In this document: piece after piece, positions 35,163 through 44,150 of the stretch
Layout: each line of letters begins with the position of its first letter
Position numbering within the stretch: position 1 is the stretch's first letter
NCBI GenBank assembly: GCA_009784235.1
Contig: WRCC01000001.1
Span: forward strand, 62,001 to 126,000
DNA length: 64,000 nt
Source: Alphaproteobacteria bacterium
GTDB taxonomy: Bacteria > Pseudomonadota > Alphaproteobacteria > Rs-D84
Direction: 5' to 3'
Notes under the pieces: generated by a model
Databases searched by the model: none
Seen by the model: the letters and a program-made list of their open reading frames with translations, nothing else
What the model was told of the DNA's origin: nothing
Program-made: the position numbers and the translations under genes

Positions 35163-36944
35163 ATGACGGAGAGAGCAAAAAAAACTTCAACGCAAATCAA
35201 AACCGCGAAATCCGGCAACGCGATTGTGCCGTCATTTTCGTTCGCAGCCGGGGATGGCGCAAATGCACGCCGGAAATATTTTGAAATCGGCGACATTAAA
35301 TTTGATGCCTATTATGATGCTGCGCATAAATTAATTTTTGTTCTGGACGAAACACACGATGCATTTTTGCCGAACGCAATGCTGGTCATAAATCCGATTG
35401 GTGCGCGAAAATGGGATGATATTTTGGCGAATGATTATGATATTGATTTAGAAACCGTGCGACCCAAAAAAAATAATAAATATCAAAAACTGGATATCGA
35501 ATACGATGGACTGTCCGCGTATAACGTACTGATAAATGCGTATGAATCGAATGGTGATACGGATTCGGCAATGGATTCGATGATGGATTTTCGGCGCGGT
35601 GCGGCGGCGCGACTGGCACGCGTGCGGCGCGATTTGGCCGACAAAGAAATCCGCACGGCAACCGCAACATTACGTAAAACCGAGGCGGCGATAAAAAAAC
35701 TGGACAATGAAATAGAATCGTCAGAGATTAAACTAAAATCATTAAAATCCCGTGTTGGCAAGGGACCGACCAAAGAATCCGCGGCCAAAATATTACGGGC
35801 CAGTGCACGCCTTGATGCGGACAAAGAAAAATTAAAACGCGCCGAAGTCCGTTTGCGCCGTGCAAAAAAACGCATTGCAGATGCAAAAAAAGAAATAAAA
35901 CATACAGAAAAATTTATTACAAATTACGACGAAACACCAGAACCAAAGGTTGCCGAAATGGCCGAAGACATCAAGCCGCTGTTCAACAAAGACCCGAAAA
36001 TTATGGATGAAACAATCGCATTCAAGCCGATTGAATTCGATTCCATGCCACAGATGCAGCCGCCAAAATCGCCTGAATTCTCGCCGCCGTCCTTTACGCC
36101 CGCGCCGGAACCCGAAATTGAACCTGTGTCACCGTCTGCGCCAGCCACGCCAATCGCGCCTGTGACGAACACATCTATGCCAATGGAAACAGTGGGCGAG
36201 CCTGTTGCACCAATGGCAACGTCAACGTACCAACCGCAACCAACGGTTGCATCTGCGCCGATTGCGCCAGCGGGCGATATACCATCGCGTCCGATGACTG
36301 CGAATGCCGGCCCGGTTGTCCCGGTGGCCCAGGTTCGCACAAACCGGCCATCGCCGATTTATTATGTTATGTTGGCGTTATTGATTGCTTTGTCGATACT
36401 GACATTGTGGTTATATCAAAATAATATGCAAAATGAAAACGCGCCAAATTTATTGTCGGCAACCCGTGCAGCCACGCCAACATCCCAACTGGCCAGCGAT
36501 AACCCAAATGCGTATTTGCCTGCGCGTGCACCAGCGCCGATGCCTGCATCAGAAAATCCATTCTTGGATTTCGAAGAAGCCGAAGTCATAACATTGCCGC
36601 TGGCAAACGAACCGACGCCGGTTGTGGTGGAACCTGAACCGGCACGCCCGCTGGAATTTTTTGATTTGCCGACGGAACCGGAACCCACATTGCCGGTCGC
36701 GCCCGCACTCGAATTCGTGGATGATTTCGCAGCTGCGGATGTTCCGTTTGATTTTGAAGAAGACGAATATGTTGCGCCGCAAAATGCACCGGTGCATTTT
36801 GGGAGTGAACCCGTTATACCAACACCGATTACAGAACCAACATTTGTTGGCGATATGGAACCAGAATACCAAACACAAGAATACTATTACGAAGAAGAAC
36901 CGGATTATTATGACGGTGATAATATGCAAGGATATACGGATTAA
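35163..36944 (+). CDS. Membrane protein with long coiled coil and Pro-rich regions
   Basis: A 593-residue protein without signal peptide. Residues about 30-150 look globular (KYFEIGDIKFDAYYDAAHKL). About 145-255 are an Ala/Lys/Arg/Glu coiled coil (LRKTEAAIKKLDNEIESSE). About 290-395 are Pro-rich. One TM at about 397-420 (IYYVMLALLIALSILTLWLY). The rest is Pro/Glu-rich and acidic, ending in Tyr/Glu/Asp repeats. This resembles polar organiser or SPOR-less scaffold proteins in layout only. It may be co-transcribed with gcrA. No family recognised. Confidence 0.7.
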   Translation: MTERAKKTSTQIKTAKSGNAIVPSFSFAAGDGANARRKYFEIGDIKFDAYYDAAHKLIFVLDETHDAFLPNAMLVINPIGARKWDDILANDYDIDLETVRPKKNNKYQKLDIEYDGLSAYNVLINAYESNGDTDSAMDSMMDFRRGAAARLARVRRDLADKEIRTATATLRKTEAAIKKLDNEIESSEIKLKSLKSRVGKGPTKESAAKILRASARLDADKEKLKRAEVRLRRAKKRIADAKKEIKHTEKFITNYDETPEPKVAEMAEDIKPLFNKDPKIMDETIAFKPIEFDSMPQMQPPKSPEFSPPSFTPAPEPEIEPVSPSAPATPIAPVTNTSMPMETVGEPVAPMATSTYQPQPTVASAPIAPAGDIPSRPMTANAGPVVPVAQVRTNRPSPIYYVMLALLIALSILTLWLYQNNMQNENAPNLLSATRAATPTSQLASDNPNAYLPARAPAPMPASENPFLDFEEAEVITLPLANEPTPVVVEPEPARPLEFFDLPTEPEPTLPVAPALEFVDDFAAADVPFDFEEDEYVAPQNAPVHFGSEPVIPTPITEPTFVGDMEPEYQTQEYYYEEEPDYYDGDNMQGYTD

Positions 36945-36952
36945 AAAACAAA

Positions 36953-36977
36953 ACCGCCCTTTGGGCGGTATTATTTT
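36953..36977 (+). terminator. Intrinsic terminator of the coiled-coil membrane protein gene
   Basis: ACCGCCC/GGGCGGT stem with a TTT loop followed by ATTATTTTAT. Confidence 0.75.
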
Positions 36978-36980
36978 ATA

Positions 36981-37068
36981 TGGCGGAGCGTATAGGACTC
37001 GAACCTATGGACCGATATTCTCGGTCACAGATTAGCAATCTGCTGCATTACCACTCTGCCAACGCTCC
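36981..37068 (-). tRNA. tRNA-Ser(GCT)
   Basis: An 88-base class II tRNA. Acceptor GGAGCGT pairs with ACGCTCC, discriminator G, and CCA is encoded. Anticodon stem CAGAT/ATCTG encloses loop TGCTA with anticodon GCT. A long variable arm (GACCGAGAATATCGGTC) and the T loop GGTTCGAGTCC are present. It reads AGC and AGT serine codons. Confidence 0.96.
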
Positions 37069-37124
37069 GATAGCGCGCATTATACCGATGGGTGATGTGA
37101 ATGCAAGGCAAAAATCTGAAAAAA

Positions 37125-37958
37125 TCAAGAAGCGGTGGGTAAAATTGGCGTTGGGATATTTATAATACCAGTCACTTCGAATGTACCAAGTGTGTTGGTC
37201 AGTACGGCTTTATCAGCCAATGCACCTTGGGCCGCAGTGGCAAATCCAGCATCACGGTTTTGGAATTCAGTCAAATTTGTTTGAACTGCGGCGGCGGAAC
37301 CGGCTGTATCAAAATCAGTTGCTTCCGCATATGCAGCAGTTCCCAAGTCGGCAACATTTGCTTTACCTGCGATATCACTGGCTTGCAATGCAGTATCCGC
37401 CAATGCGCCTTGGGCGGCGGTTGCATAATTTATGGATGCGTCTGCTATGGCTGTATCAACCGATGAATTCGTAGCAAGGTCGGTCAGTGCAACACCGGAA
37501 CGAATATATTGACCGCCGGCATCAACAATTGCGACAACACCGTCGGACCCAACGCCTTGTTTATTTGCTTTGTTTGCAACAGATATTGCGGGCAGGCCGG
37601 AATTCGTAATGTTTCCATCCGCGTCCAGCCCGGCCAAATTCCCAGCCACGCTATCCGCAACTTTGTCTGCTTTGCCGCTGGTGTCAAAATTTGGTTTATC
37701 TGTTAAATCTGTATAAGAACCGCTGAACGCAACATCGGCCAGTTCGCTTGGCTGGACCGCAGTATCGGCCAATGCGCCTTGGGCCGCAGTTGCGAATCCG
37801 TCTGCGCGATTTCGAAATGCTTCTAGTGCTAATGAGCGTTGGGCAACTGCTGCGTCCACATATTCTTTGGCGGCTACGGTGAACGCTGGTCCGTCTTCGG
37901 CAAATGCCGAAGACGATACCAGTGAAATAACTCCAAAGATTCCAATCAGACGTTTCAT
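37125..37958 (-). CDS. Exported tail-fibre-like repeat protein
   Basis: A 277-residue protein with a signal peptide (FGVISLVSSSAFA). The mature part is Ala/Asp/Thr-rich, and repeats such as YATAAQGALADTALQ and DIAGKANVADLGTAAYAEA occur, separated by short loops (YTDLTDKPNFD). Similar repeats are known from phage tail fibres and trimeric surface proteins. It is the second gene of a pair with 37967-38959, to which it is clearly paralogous. No C-terminal anchor is visible. Confidence 0.75.
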   Translation of the reverse strand: MKRLIGIFGVISLVSSSAFAEDGPAFTVAAKEYVDAAVAQRSLALEAFRNRADGFATAAQGALADTAVQPSELADVAFSGSYTDLTDKPNFDTSGKADKVADSVAGNLAGLDADGNITNSGLPAISVANKANKQGVGSDGVVAIVDAGGQYIRSGVALTDLATNSSVDTAIADASINYATAAQGALADTALQASDIAGKANVADLGTAAYAEATDFDTAGSAAAVQTNLTEFQNRDAGFATAAQGALADKAVLTNTLGTFEVTGIINIPTPILPTAS

Positions 37959-37966
37959 ATTTTTAA

Positions 37967-38959
37967 TTAATTACCTGCGCCTGTATATGTTGTTGCGACA
38001 CCAACGCAATCAACGCCGCCGGTTGCGTTCGCAATCAACAATTCCCCCGCCGGGCAAGTAATTGTATCTTGCTTGCCATTCAGCAATGTGTCGGTTTCTG
38101 TTTTTGTATAAGCATCGGTAATTCCGTATCCAGCCAATGTGGTTGCTTTTTCAGCAAGGTTTGCGATATCCGCAGATTGCAAAGCAGTATCAGCCAAAGC
38201 ACCTTGGGCAGATGTTGCAAATCCAGCCGCACGATTTTGGAACGTGTCCAAATTCGTTTGAACACCAGCCGCAGAACCCGCAGCATCAAAATCTGTGGTT
38301 GCGGCGTACGCAGCGGTTCCCAGGTCAGCAACATTTGCTTTGCCTGCAATGTCCGCAGATTGCAAAGCAGTATCAGCCAAAGCACCTTGGGCAGATGTTG
38401 CAAACCCTGCGGCACGATTTTGGAACGTGTCCAAATTCGTTTGAACTGTGCCAGCAGCAGATGCAGCCGCACCAGTCGCAAATGTTTCAGTGGCAAGGCC
38501 AGCAATGTCCGCAGACTGTAATGCAGTGTCTGCACGGCCCAGCGATGCTTGGATATCCGCGGCCAATTTTGCCGTGGTTACATTGCTGTCCATAATTTTA
38601 TCAGTGGTAACCGCATTATTTTGAATTTCGGCCGCAGAAACGGTATCCAAAGATGCCAAATTGCCCAATCCATCGACCGCACCAGCCACAACGCCCGCAA
38701 TCGCAGTTTGAACCGCACCGGATGTGATCAGGTTGTTGGAACCCGCAGTCACCGTGCCATCAACGCCAGTATATGTAACTTGGCCTGCGGTACCGGTTGC
38801 GGTTACGATTTGTCCCGCCGTGCCTTCGATTTTATTTTGTTTCGTGGCCAGTCCGCTATCGACATAGCCCTGTGAAGCAATGGTCGGTGCTGCTTGGGCG
38901 GCGCCAAACGGTGCCATTACCAGCGCAACCAATGCCAGTTTTTGAATGTTGGATATCAT
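37967..38959 (-). CDS. Exported tail-fibre-like repeat protein
   Basis: A 330-residue paralogue of the next gene. The signal peptide ends APFGAAQA. Two nearly identical blocks (QNRAAGFATSAQGALADTALQ with DIAGKANVADLGTAAYA) give DNA repeats around 38160-38290 and 38345-38440. It ends with AYTKTETDTLLNGKQDTITC and a GELLIANATGG motif, common in phage fibre heads. GGGAGAGGG just before the ATG at 38959 decides the start; an upstream extension is rejected. Eight bases separate the pair. Confidence 0.78.
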   Translation of the reverse strand: MISNIQKLALVALVMAPFGAAQAAPTIASQGYVDSGLATKQNKIEGTAGQIVTATGTAGQVTYTGVDGTVTAGSNNLITSGAVQTAIAGVVAGAVDGLGNLASLDTVSAAEIQNNAVTTDKIMDSNVTTAKLAADIQASLGRADTALQSADIAGLATETFATGAAASAAGTVQTNLDTFQNRAAGFATSAQGALADTALQSADIAGKANVADLGTAAYAATTDFDAAGSAAGVQTNLDTFQNRAAGFATSAQGALADTALQSADIANLAEKATTLAGYGITDAYTKTETDTLLNGKQDTITCPAGELLIANATGGVDCVGVATTYTGAGN

Positions 38960-39089
38960 ATCCCTCTCCCTTTTTGTTGTTATTTGTATCGGCACACACG
39001 CCGACTCTTACTCGGGGGAATTATATCATAAAATGCATTCCTAAAAAAATGGTTTTTCACAATATAATGTGTTTTGGACAAAAACTTTG

Positions 39090-39126
39090 TTGACCGACCT
39101 TTGTAAATAGTAATATAATCCCGATT
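39090..39126 (+). promoter_or_regulatory. Promoter for a leaderless mRNA of the 1663-aa surface protein
   Basis: TTGACC (39090-39095), 18-base spacer, TATAAT (39114-39119), seven bases before the ATG at 39127. Confidence 0.7.
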
Positions 39127-42100
39127 ATGAGGAGAATTTTTGCCTGGTTTTTTGTCGTATTTTTTATGTGCACATCTGGCGCATTTGCCAGTGGTCCCGC
39201 CGCAAACGTAAAATATATTCATGATTTGATATTCCAGACGCATGGAATAAACGTTCCGATTGCTAATCCATCGCACGTACAAGCGGCGAATGTAAAATAT
39301 TTATTATGCACCGTTGACGTCGCTAATGAAATGTTGTCCGGTATGCGTACAACCGAATATTGCGCGCATGAATTGGCCACGCCACAGATGACAAATACGG
39401 TTGCGGCAATAGAAGCAATTAATAATCTTATCAAACCGGAAAATCAGTTCTTTGTCTCGCTTTCCGATATATCTGGCGAATTCAGCTTTCAATTAAGCGC
39501 GCGCGGCCGATTCGCAATCAATTGGGGCGATGGCAGTGCGATAGAAATTGTTGTGCGTGATAATACAACGTTGACCACTTATTCCCATAATTACACAACG
39601 CCTGGAAATTATACTGTCATAATCAGCGGCCGGGCAACGGGGTATATATCAAACCCAGCGGCCGCCACAATTTCGTTTTTAAATTCGGCAAACAAGACAA
39701 GTATAACCGGCATATCTGGCGATTTGGGCAAATTGTTCCCCGTAATTAACGGCGGTGTTCATTCTGGAACGCCACAATTTTATCAAACATTCCAAGGATT
39801 GACTAATTGGACGGGGCCGATACCGGCTGATTTATTTGCTTCTGTTGTCGGTGCAGGTGTGTCGTACCAGTTCACCCATACATTCGCTGATTGTCCCAAT
39901 TTGGGTGGGTCAATTCCAGACGGTTTGTTTGCGGGCATTAATGGCGCGCCGGCATTTGCACAATTTTATTTTACATTTTCAAATTCGCGGTCATTGTCTG
40001 GTTCAATTCCGGAAAACTTGTTTGCAGGATTGGACGGTCCGCCGCAAATACACTTGTTCCAGAATACATTTGCGGGTTGTGCGGGTCTTTCTGGTGCGAT
40101 ACCGGAAAATCTGTTCGCAGGTGTCAAGGGCGCACCGGTGGACAGTATGTTCAATAACACGTTCAGCAGTTGTCGCGGTCTGACCGGTTCTATACCCGAA
40201 AATCTGTTCGCGGGAATAAAGGGTGCGCCTGCGCCAAATATGTTCGCAAATACATTCGCATATGCCACCGGGATTAGCGGCGCAATCCCAGGAAATCTGT
40301 TCGCGGGAATAAAGGGTGCGCCGGCGGACAATATGTTCAGCAGCACGTTTAACGGTTGTACAGGTCTGACGGGCGAATTGTCGGAAAATATGTTTGCGGG
40401 CATTTCCGGTGCGGCGCGAAATGGTATGTTCGCGCGAACTTTCTATGACTGTTCGAAATTATCCGGGAATATTCCGTCCAAATTTTTTGGTGAACTGACC
40501 GGGACGGCGCAACCAAATATGTTCTTTGGGGTATTTGCAAATTGCGCCGGATTGACCGGGGTCGTGCCAACAGATTTGTTCAGCGGGATTACCGGCGCGG
40601 CTGCATCCAACATGTTGATGTATGCTTTTTATGGGACTGCGGGTATTACCGGATTAGGCGAAAGATTCATGGATAACTTCACCGATGCCAGTATTGATAA
40701 TTCTATTAATTCTATATTTTTCGGTAATACGAATTTATTGGCCACGCCAGATAATTTCTTGCCGTATATTACCGGCGCCCAGGGAAATAATTTTATGGAC
40801 AGCACGTTTTCTGGCACCCGATCGATGCAGAAAATATCATTGGGCGCGCACAATATCGCGCCGCCAACCGGTGGAAGCGGGTTCTTTATGGGTACCTTTT
40901 CAAATTCAGCCAGCGTATCAAGCCCGCTGCACGCGTGGCTTTGGTGGAAAGATGCACCGTTGACCGATATGGCGTCGAATTCAATGGGATTGGCGAATGC
41001 CAGCGTTGCGCAAATTCACGTTCCGGCGAATCTGGTACAAGATTATCGCAACGATTCGAATTGGTCTAATATTACACGAACGAAAATAGTTCCGTTTTTA
41101 TGCGATGAAATTTCACCGGTTCAAATTATGCGGTTTGGTGCATTGCCCGAAAATTACTGTTGCGAATACGCGTACGATGATTTCAGCGGCGAATGTATAA
41201 AGCCAGAATTCTTTGTAACGCTTTCCGATTTGAATGCGGGTGATACATTCAGTTTCCAAATCAGCGCGACCGGAACATTCCTGGTCGATTGGGATGATGG
41301 AACAATGCCGGAAATTATCAGTAAAACAACACCTGGCCTGACCACTCATTCACGCACATATGTGTCGGGTGGAAATTATACAATTGGAATTGGCGGCAAG
41401 GCATCTGGATATGTAGTCAGTGGCGGTACCGCAGCAATAACATTTGCAAATTCCGCAAGCAAGGCAAGAATTACAGAATTCCGCGGCGATTTGGGTAAAA
41501 TATTTCCGGTATTAAATTCTGGCGTAATTTCCGGCACACCACAATTTATCAGTGCGTTTTCAGGTCTTTCGGGTTGGACGGGGCCAATTCCGGGCGACTT
41601 GTTTGCATCGATTCGCGGTGCGCCGGTGACCAGCATGTTCCAAAATGCTTTCCAAGGAAATGTTAATTTGCAAGGACCAATCCCAGAAGAATTGTTTGCC
41701 GGTATCCAAGGGCCGGCGGCTGGATTATTATTCTTTAATGCGTTCCAAGGCAACACACGGATGACCGGCCAATTGCCCGAAGATTTGTTCGTTGGAATCC
41801 AAGGGCCGCCGACCGGATACCTGTTCGCATCGACCTTTGCCAACAGTGGTATCAGTGGTCAAATCCCAGGCGGATTGTTCCGAAATGTTCGCGGCGCACC
41901 GGCGGACTTGGTGTACTATAATACATTCGGCGCGTGCAGCGGATTAACCGGGACAATCCCAGGCGAACTGTTTGCTGGTCTGGACGGGGCGCCTGCAAAC
42001 CAAATGTTTACCCAGACATTCTCCGGGTGCAGCGGATTGACCGGTCCATTGCCCGAAGAATTATTCGCTGGAATCAAAGGGCGTCCGGCGCCAAATATGT

Positions 42101-44118
42101 TCGGCAGTATGTTCTCGTCATCCGGCCTGAACGGTTCGATACCAGAAAATTTGTTCAGCGGAATCGATGGTCCGCCAGCAAACGGTATGTTCAGTGGGAC
42201 ATTTTATGGAACACGCTTTTCCGGTCCAATCCCAGAAAACTTGTTTGCAGGCGTCAAAGGGCCACCAGCCGACAGTATGTTTTCGACCACGTTCTATGGT
42301 GCCAGTCAGCTGACCGGAACAATCCCAGAAAATCTGTTCGCGGGAATTGTCGGGCCGCCCGCACCAAATATGTTTAATTTTACATTTACGTATGCCAGTG
42401 GTTTGCGTGGGCCAGTGCCGGGCGGATTATTCCGCGGTATCAGCGGCGCGCCGCGGCCAGGGATGTTTTACGGAACTTTCTATCTGGCGACCAGCATGGA
42501 TGGTGCGGTACCAGGCGATTTATTCAGCGGTATAACCGGTGCGCCCGCAGATAATATGTTCGGATATTTGTTCGGCAACACGCGTATCAGCGGCACTGTG
42601 CCGGGTGAATTATTTTCGGGCATAACTGGCGCGGCATTAACAAATTCATTCGTTGGCGCATTTCAAAATAATACCCAGCTGACTGGCGTTGGTGATGGAT
42701 TGCTGGATGGAATTACCGGGTCGGCCGCGACTCATGCGTTCAGTAATTTGTTTTTGAATAACAGCAGTCTGCTTACCACATCCGAAAATCTGGCGCCGCA
42801 TGTCACCGGCGCTCAGGGCAGCGATTATATGCACGGCGCGTTCACTAATGCTAATCTGTTGCAAAAAATTTCACTGGGCGCGCATAATATCGCGCCACCA
42901 ACCGGCACAACTGGATTTTTCCAGAACGCGTTTACGCCGTCGGCCGCGCCGATTGTAACCGCCCCGCGCGAAGTCTGGCTGTGGTGGAAAGACGCGCCGC
43001 TTTCCGGGATGGCGACGAATTCAATGGGATTGACAGATGCCATTGTGACCCAGATAAAAGTCCCGGCGAATTTGTTGGCTGCATATCGCACTCATCCAGA
43101 TTGGTCGAATATTCCGCCGTCGAAATTCGTACCGATTGTGTGCAGTGAAATTACCGCGGCGCAACGTGCGAAATTCGGCGCAATACCATCGCAAGAATAT
43201 TGTTGCAAGCACGGATATGACGAAGTAAAGCAAGACTGTATACACTGTCCAGATGGCGCGTTCTGCATCCGGTATACTGGACTGCCCAACAATTCGCGAC
43301 CGGCGTTTTATATATCCGCGCGCGGCGTGTTTAATATCGATTGGGGCGATGGCGGCGCGATTGACGTCTGGAATAAAACGAATGTGACCAGCACGGTACG
43401 GACATCACCGCGTGCGATGGCTGGAAATTACATGGTCACCATTACGGGCGCTGCGACCGCGTACAGCACGACTGACACGAACCAATCGACACGTTCGGCG
43501 AATGCGGCGATAACGTTTAATGCCGGCACGAACAGTCCGCTGTCCACGGCGCAAAGAACAATCAATCGTCAGCGTATAACTGGAATTTACGGCACACTGG
43601 GCGAAATATTCCCGGTTGTCGGCACGGGCGTAACGCTGGCCAATACGCCACGCTTCTTTGGTTCGTTCAATGGGCTGGAAGCATTGTCCAGCACGATACC
43701 GCCGGAATTATTCAAAGGTATAAACGGCCCGCCGGTATACGCCCAGTTCGCGCAACTGTTCGAAGGCAACACATTAATGCACGGCGAAATTCCCGGCGAA
43801 TTATTCAGTGGAATAAACGGCGCACCGACAAATGACTTGTTCTGGAATACGTTCTTGGACTGTCCGAATTTGACTGGTATCGGGGATGGGTTATTTGATG
43901 GAATTACCGGTCCGCTGCAAAACCGTTCATTCCGCGGAACCTTTAACCGCGCACGCGGTTTGCGCGGGCCATCAGCGACATCGGATGGACAATTCTTGTA
44001 CCATAAGTGGCCAAATGCAACAGGTGGTTCAGACGGCCAGGCGGGACTGTGTTACGGTGAAACAAGTCTGATTGACGACTGGATGGATATGCCAGCGATA
44101 TGGCGTATTGGCCCTTGA
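39127..44118 (+). CDS. Giant exported protein with PKD-like modules and LxGxIPENLF repeats
   Basis: A 1663-residue protein with a signal peptide (AWFFVVFFMCTSGAFAS). It is built of three similar units. Each starts with a PKD-like domain (SFQLSARGRFAINWGDGS; SFQISATGTFLVDWDDG; FYISARGVFNIDWGDGG) at about residues 120, 700 and 1400. Next comes a run of 25-28-residue repeats of the form L-x-G-x-I-P-x-x-L-F-x-G-I-x-G-x-P-x-x-x-M-F-x-x-T-F (about 12, 14 and 4 copies). Units one and two end with a block including WLWWKDAPL and VPANL, then a CCEYAYDD/CCKHGYDE Cys pair. The repeats resemble BspA-like/DUF285 leucine-rich surface repeats. No membrane anchor is seen. Function unknown; an adhesin is plausible. 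Confidence 0.8.
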   Translation: MRRIFAWFFVVFFMCTSGAFASGPAANVKYIHDLIFQTHGINVPIANPSHVQAANVKYLLCTVDVANEMLSGMRTTEYCAHELATPQMTNTVAAIEAINNLIKPENQFFVSLSDISGEFSFQLSARGRFAINWGDGSAIEIVVRDNTTLTTYSHNYTTPGNYTVIISGRATGYISNPAAATISFLNSANKTSITGISGDLGKLFPVINGGVHSGTPQFYQTFQGLTNWTGPIPADLFASVVGAGVSYQFTHTFADCPNLGGSIPDGLFAGINGAPAFAQFYFTFSNSRSLSGSIPENLFAGLDGPPQIHLFQNTFAGCAGLSGAIPENLFAGVKGAPVDSMFNNTFSSCRGLTGSIPENLFAGIKGAPAPNMFANTFAYATGISGAIPGNLFAGIKGAPADNMFSSTFNGCTGLTGELSENMFAGISGAARNGMFARTFYDCSKLSGNIPSKFFGELTGTAQPNMFFGVFANCAGLTGVVPTDLFSGITGAAASNMLMYAFYGTAGITGLGERFMDNFTDASIDNSINSIFFGNTNLLATPDNFLPYITGAQGNNFMDSTFSGTRSMQKISLGAHNIAPPTGGSGFFMGTFSNSASVSSPLHAWLWWKDAPLTDMASNSMGLANASVAQIHVPANLVQDYRNDSNWSNITRTKIVPFLCDEISPVQIMRFGALPENYCCEYAYDDFSGECIKPEFFVTLSDLNAGDTFSFQISATGTFLVDWDDGTMPEIISKTTPGLTTHSRTYVSGGNYTIGIGGKASGYVVSGGTAAITFANSASKARITEFRGDLGKIFPVLNSGVISGTPQFISAFSGLSGWTGPIPGDLFASIRGAPVTSMFQNAFQGNVNLQGPIPEELFAGIQGPAAGLLFFNAFQGNTRMTGQLPEDLFVGIQGPPTGYLFASTFANSGISGQIPGGLFRNVRGAPADLVYYNTFGACSGLTGTIPGELFAGLDGAPANQMFTQTFSGCSGLTGPLPEELFAGIKGRPAPNMFGSMFSSSGLNGSIPENLFSGIDGPPANGMFSGTFYGTRFSGPIPENLFAGVKGPPADSMFSTTFYGASQLTGTIPENLFAGIVGPPAPNMFNFTFTYASGLRGPVPGGLFRGISGAPRPGMFYGTFYLATSMDGAVPGDLFSGITGAPADNMFGYLFGNTRISGTVPGELFSGITGAALTNSFVGAFQNNTQLTGVGDGLLDGITGSAATHAFSNLFLNNSSLLTTSENLAPHVTGAQGSDYMHGAFTNANLLQKISLGAHNIAPPTGTTGFFQNAFTPSAAPIVTAPREVWLWWKDAPLSGMATNSMGLTDAIVTQIKVPANLLAAYRTHPDWSNIPPSKFVPIVCSEITAAQRAKFGAIPSQEYCCKHGYDEVKQDCIHCPDGAFCIRYTGLPNNSRPAFYISARGVFNIDWGDGGAIDVWNKTNVTSTVRTSPRAMAGNYMVTITGAATAYSTTDTNQSTRSANAAITFNAGTNSPLSTAQRTINRQRITGIYGTLGEIFPVVGTGVTLANTPRFFGSFNGLEALSSTIPPELFKGINGPPVYAQFAQLFEGNTLMHGEIPGELFSGINGAPTNDLFWNTFLDCPNLTGIGDGLFDGITGPLQNRSFRGTFNRARGLRGPSATSDGQFLYHKWPNATGGSDGQAGLCYGETSLIDDWMDMPAIWRIGP

Positions 44119-44144
44119 TATTTTTCGTATAAATACACTATAAT
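44115..44144 (+). promoter_or_regulatory. Promoter for a leaderless recN mRNA
   Basis: TTGATA (44115-44120, overlapping the previous stop codon), 18-base spacer, TATAAT (44139-44144), six bases before the ATG at 44151. Confidence 0.7.
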
Positions 44145-44150
44145 CTGTGC

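Noticed and set aside
38069..38600. Regularly spaced DNA repeats that could suggest a CRISPR array
   Set aside because: They are long, in frame and translated as the repeat blocks of an exported protein; there are no unique spacers or cas genes.
39836..42535. Several plus-strand frames of 60-150 codons inside the 1663-residue gene
   Set aside because: Shadow frames produced by the repeated coding sequence; no own ribosome sites or signals.
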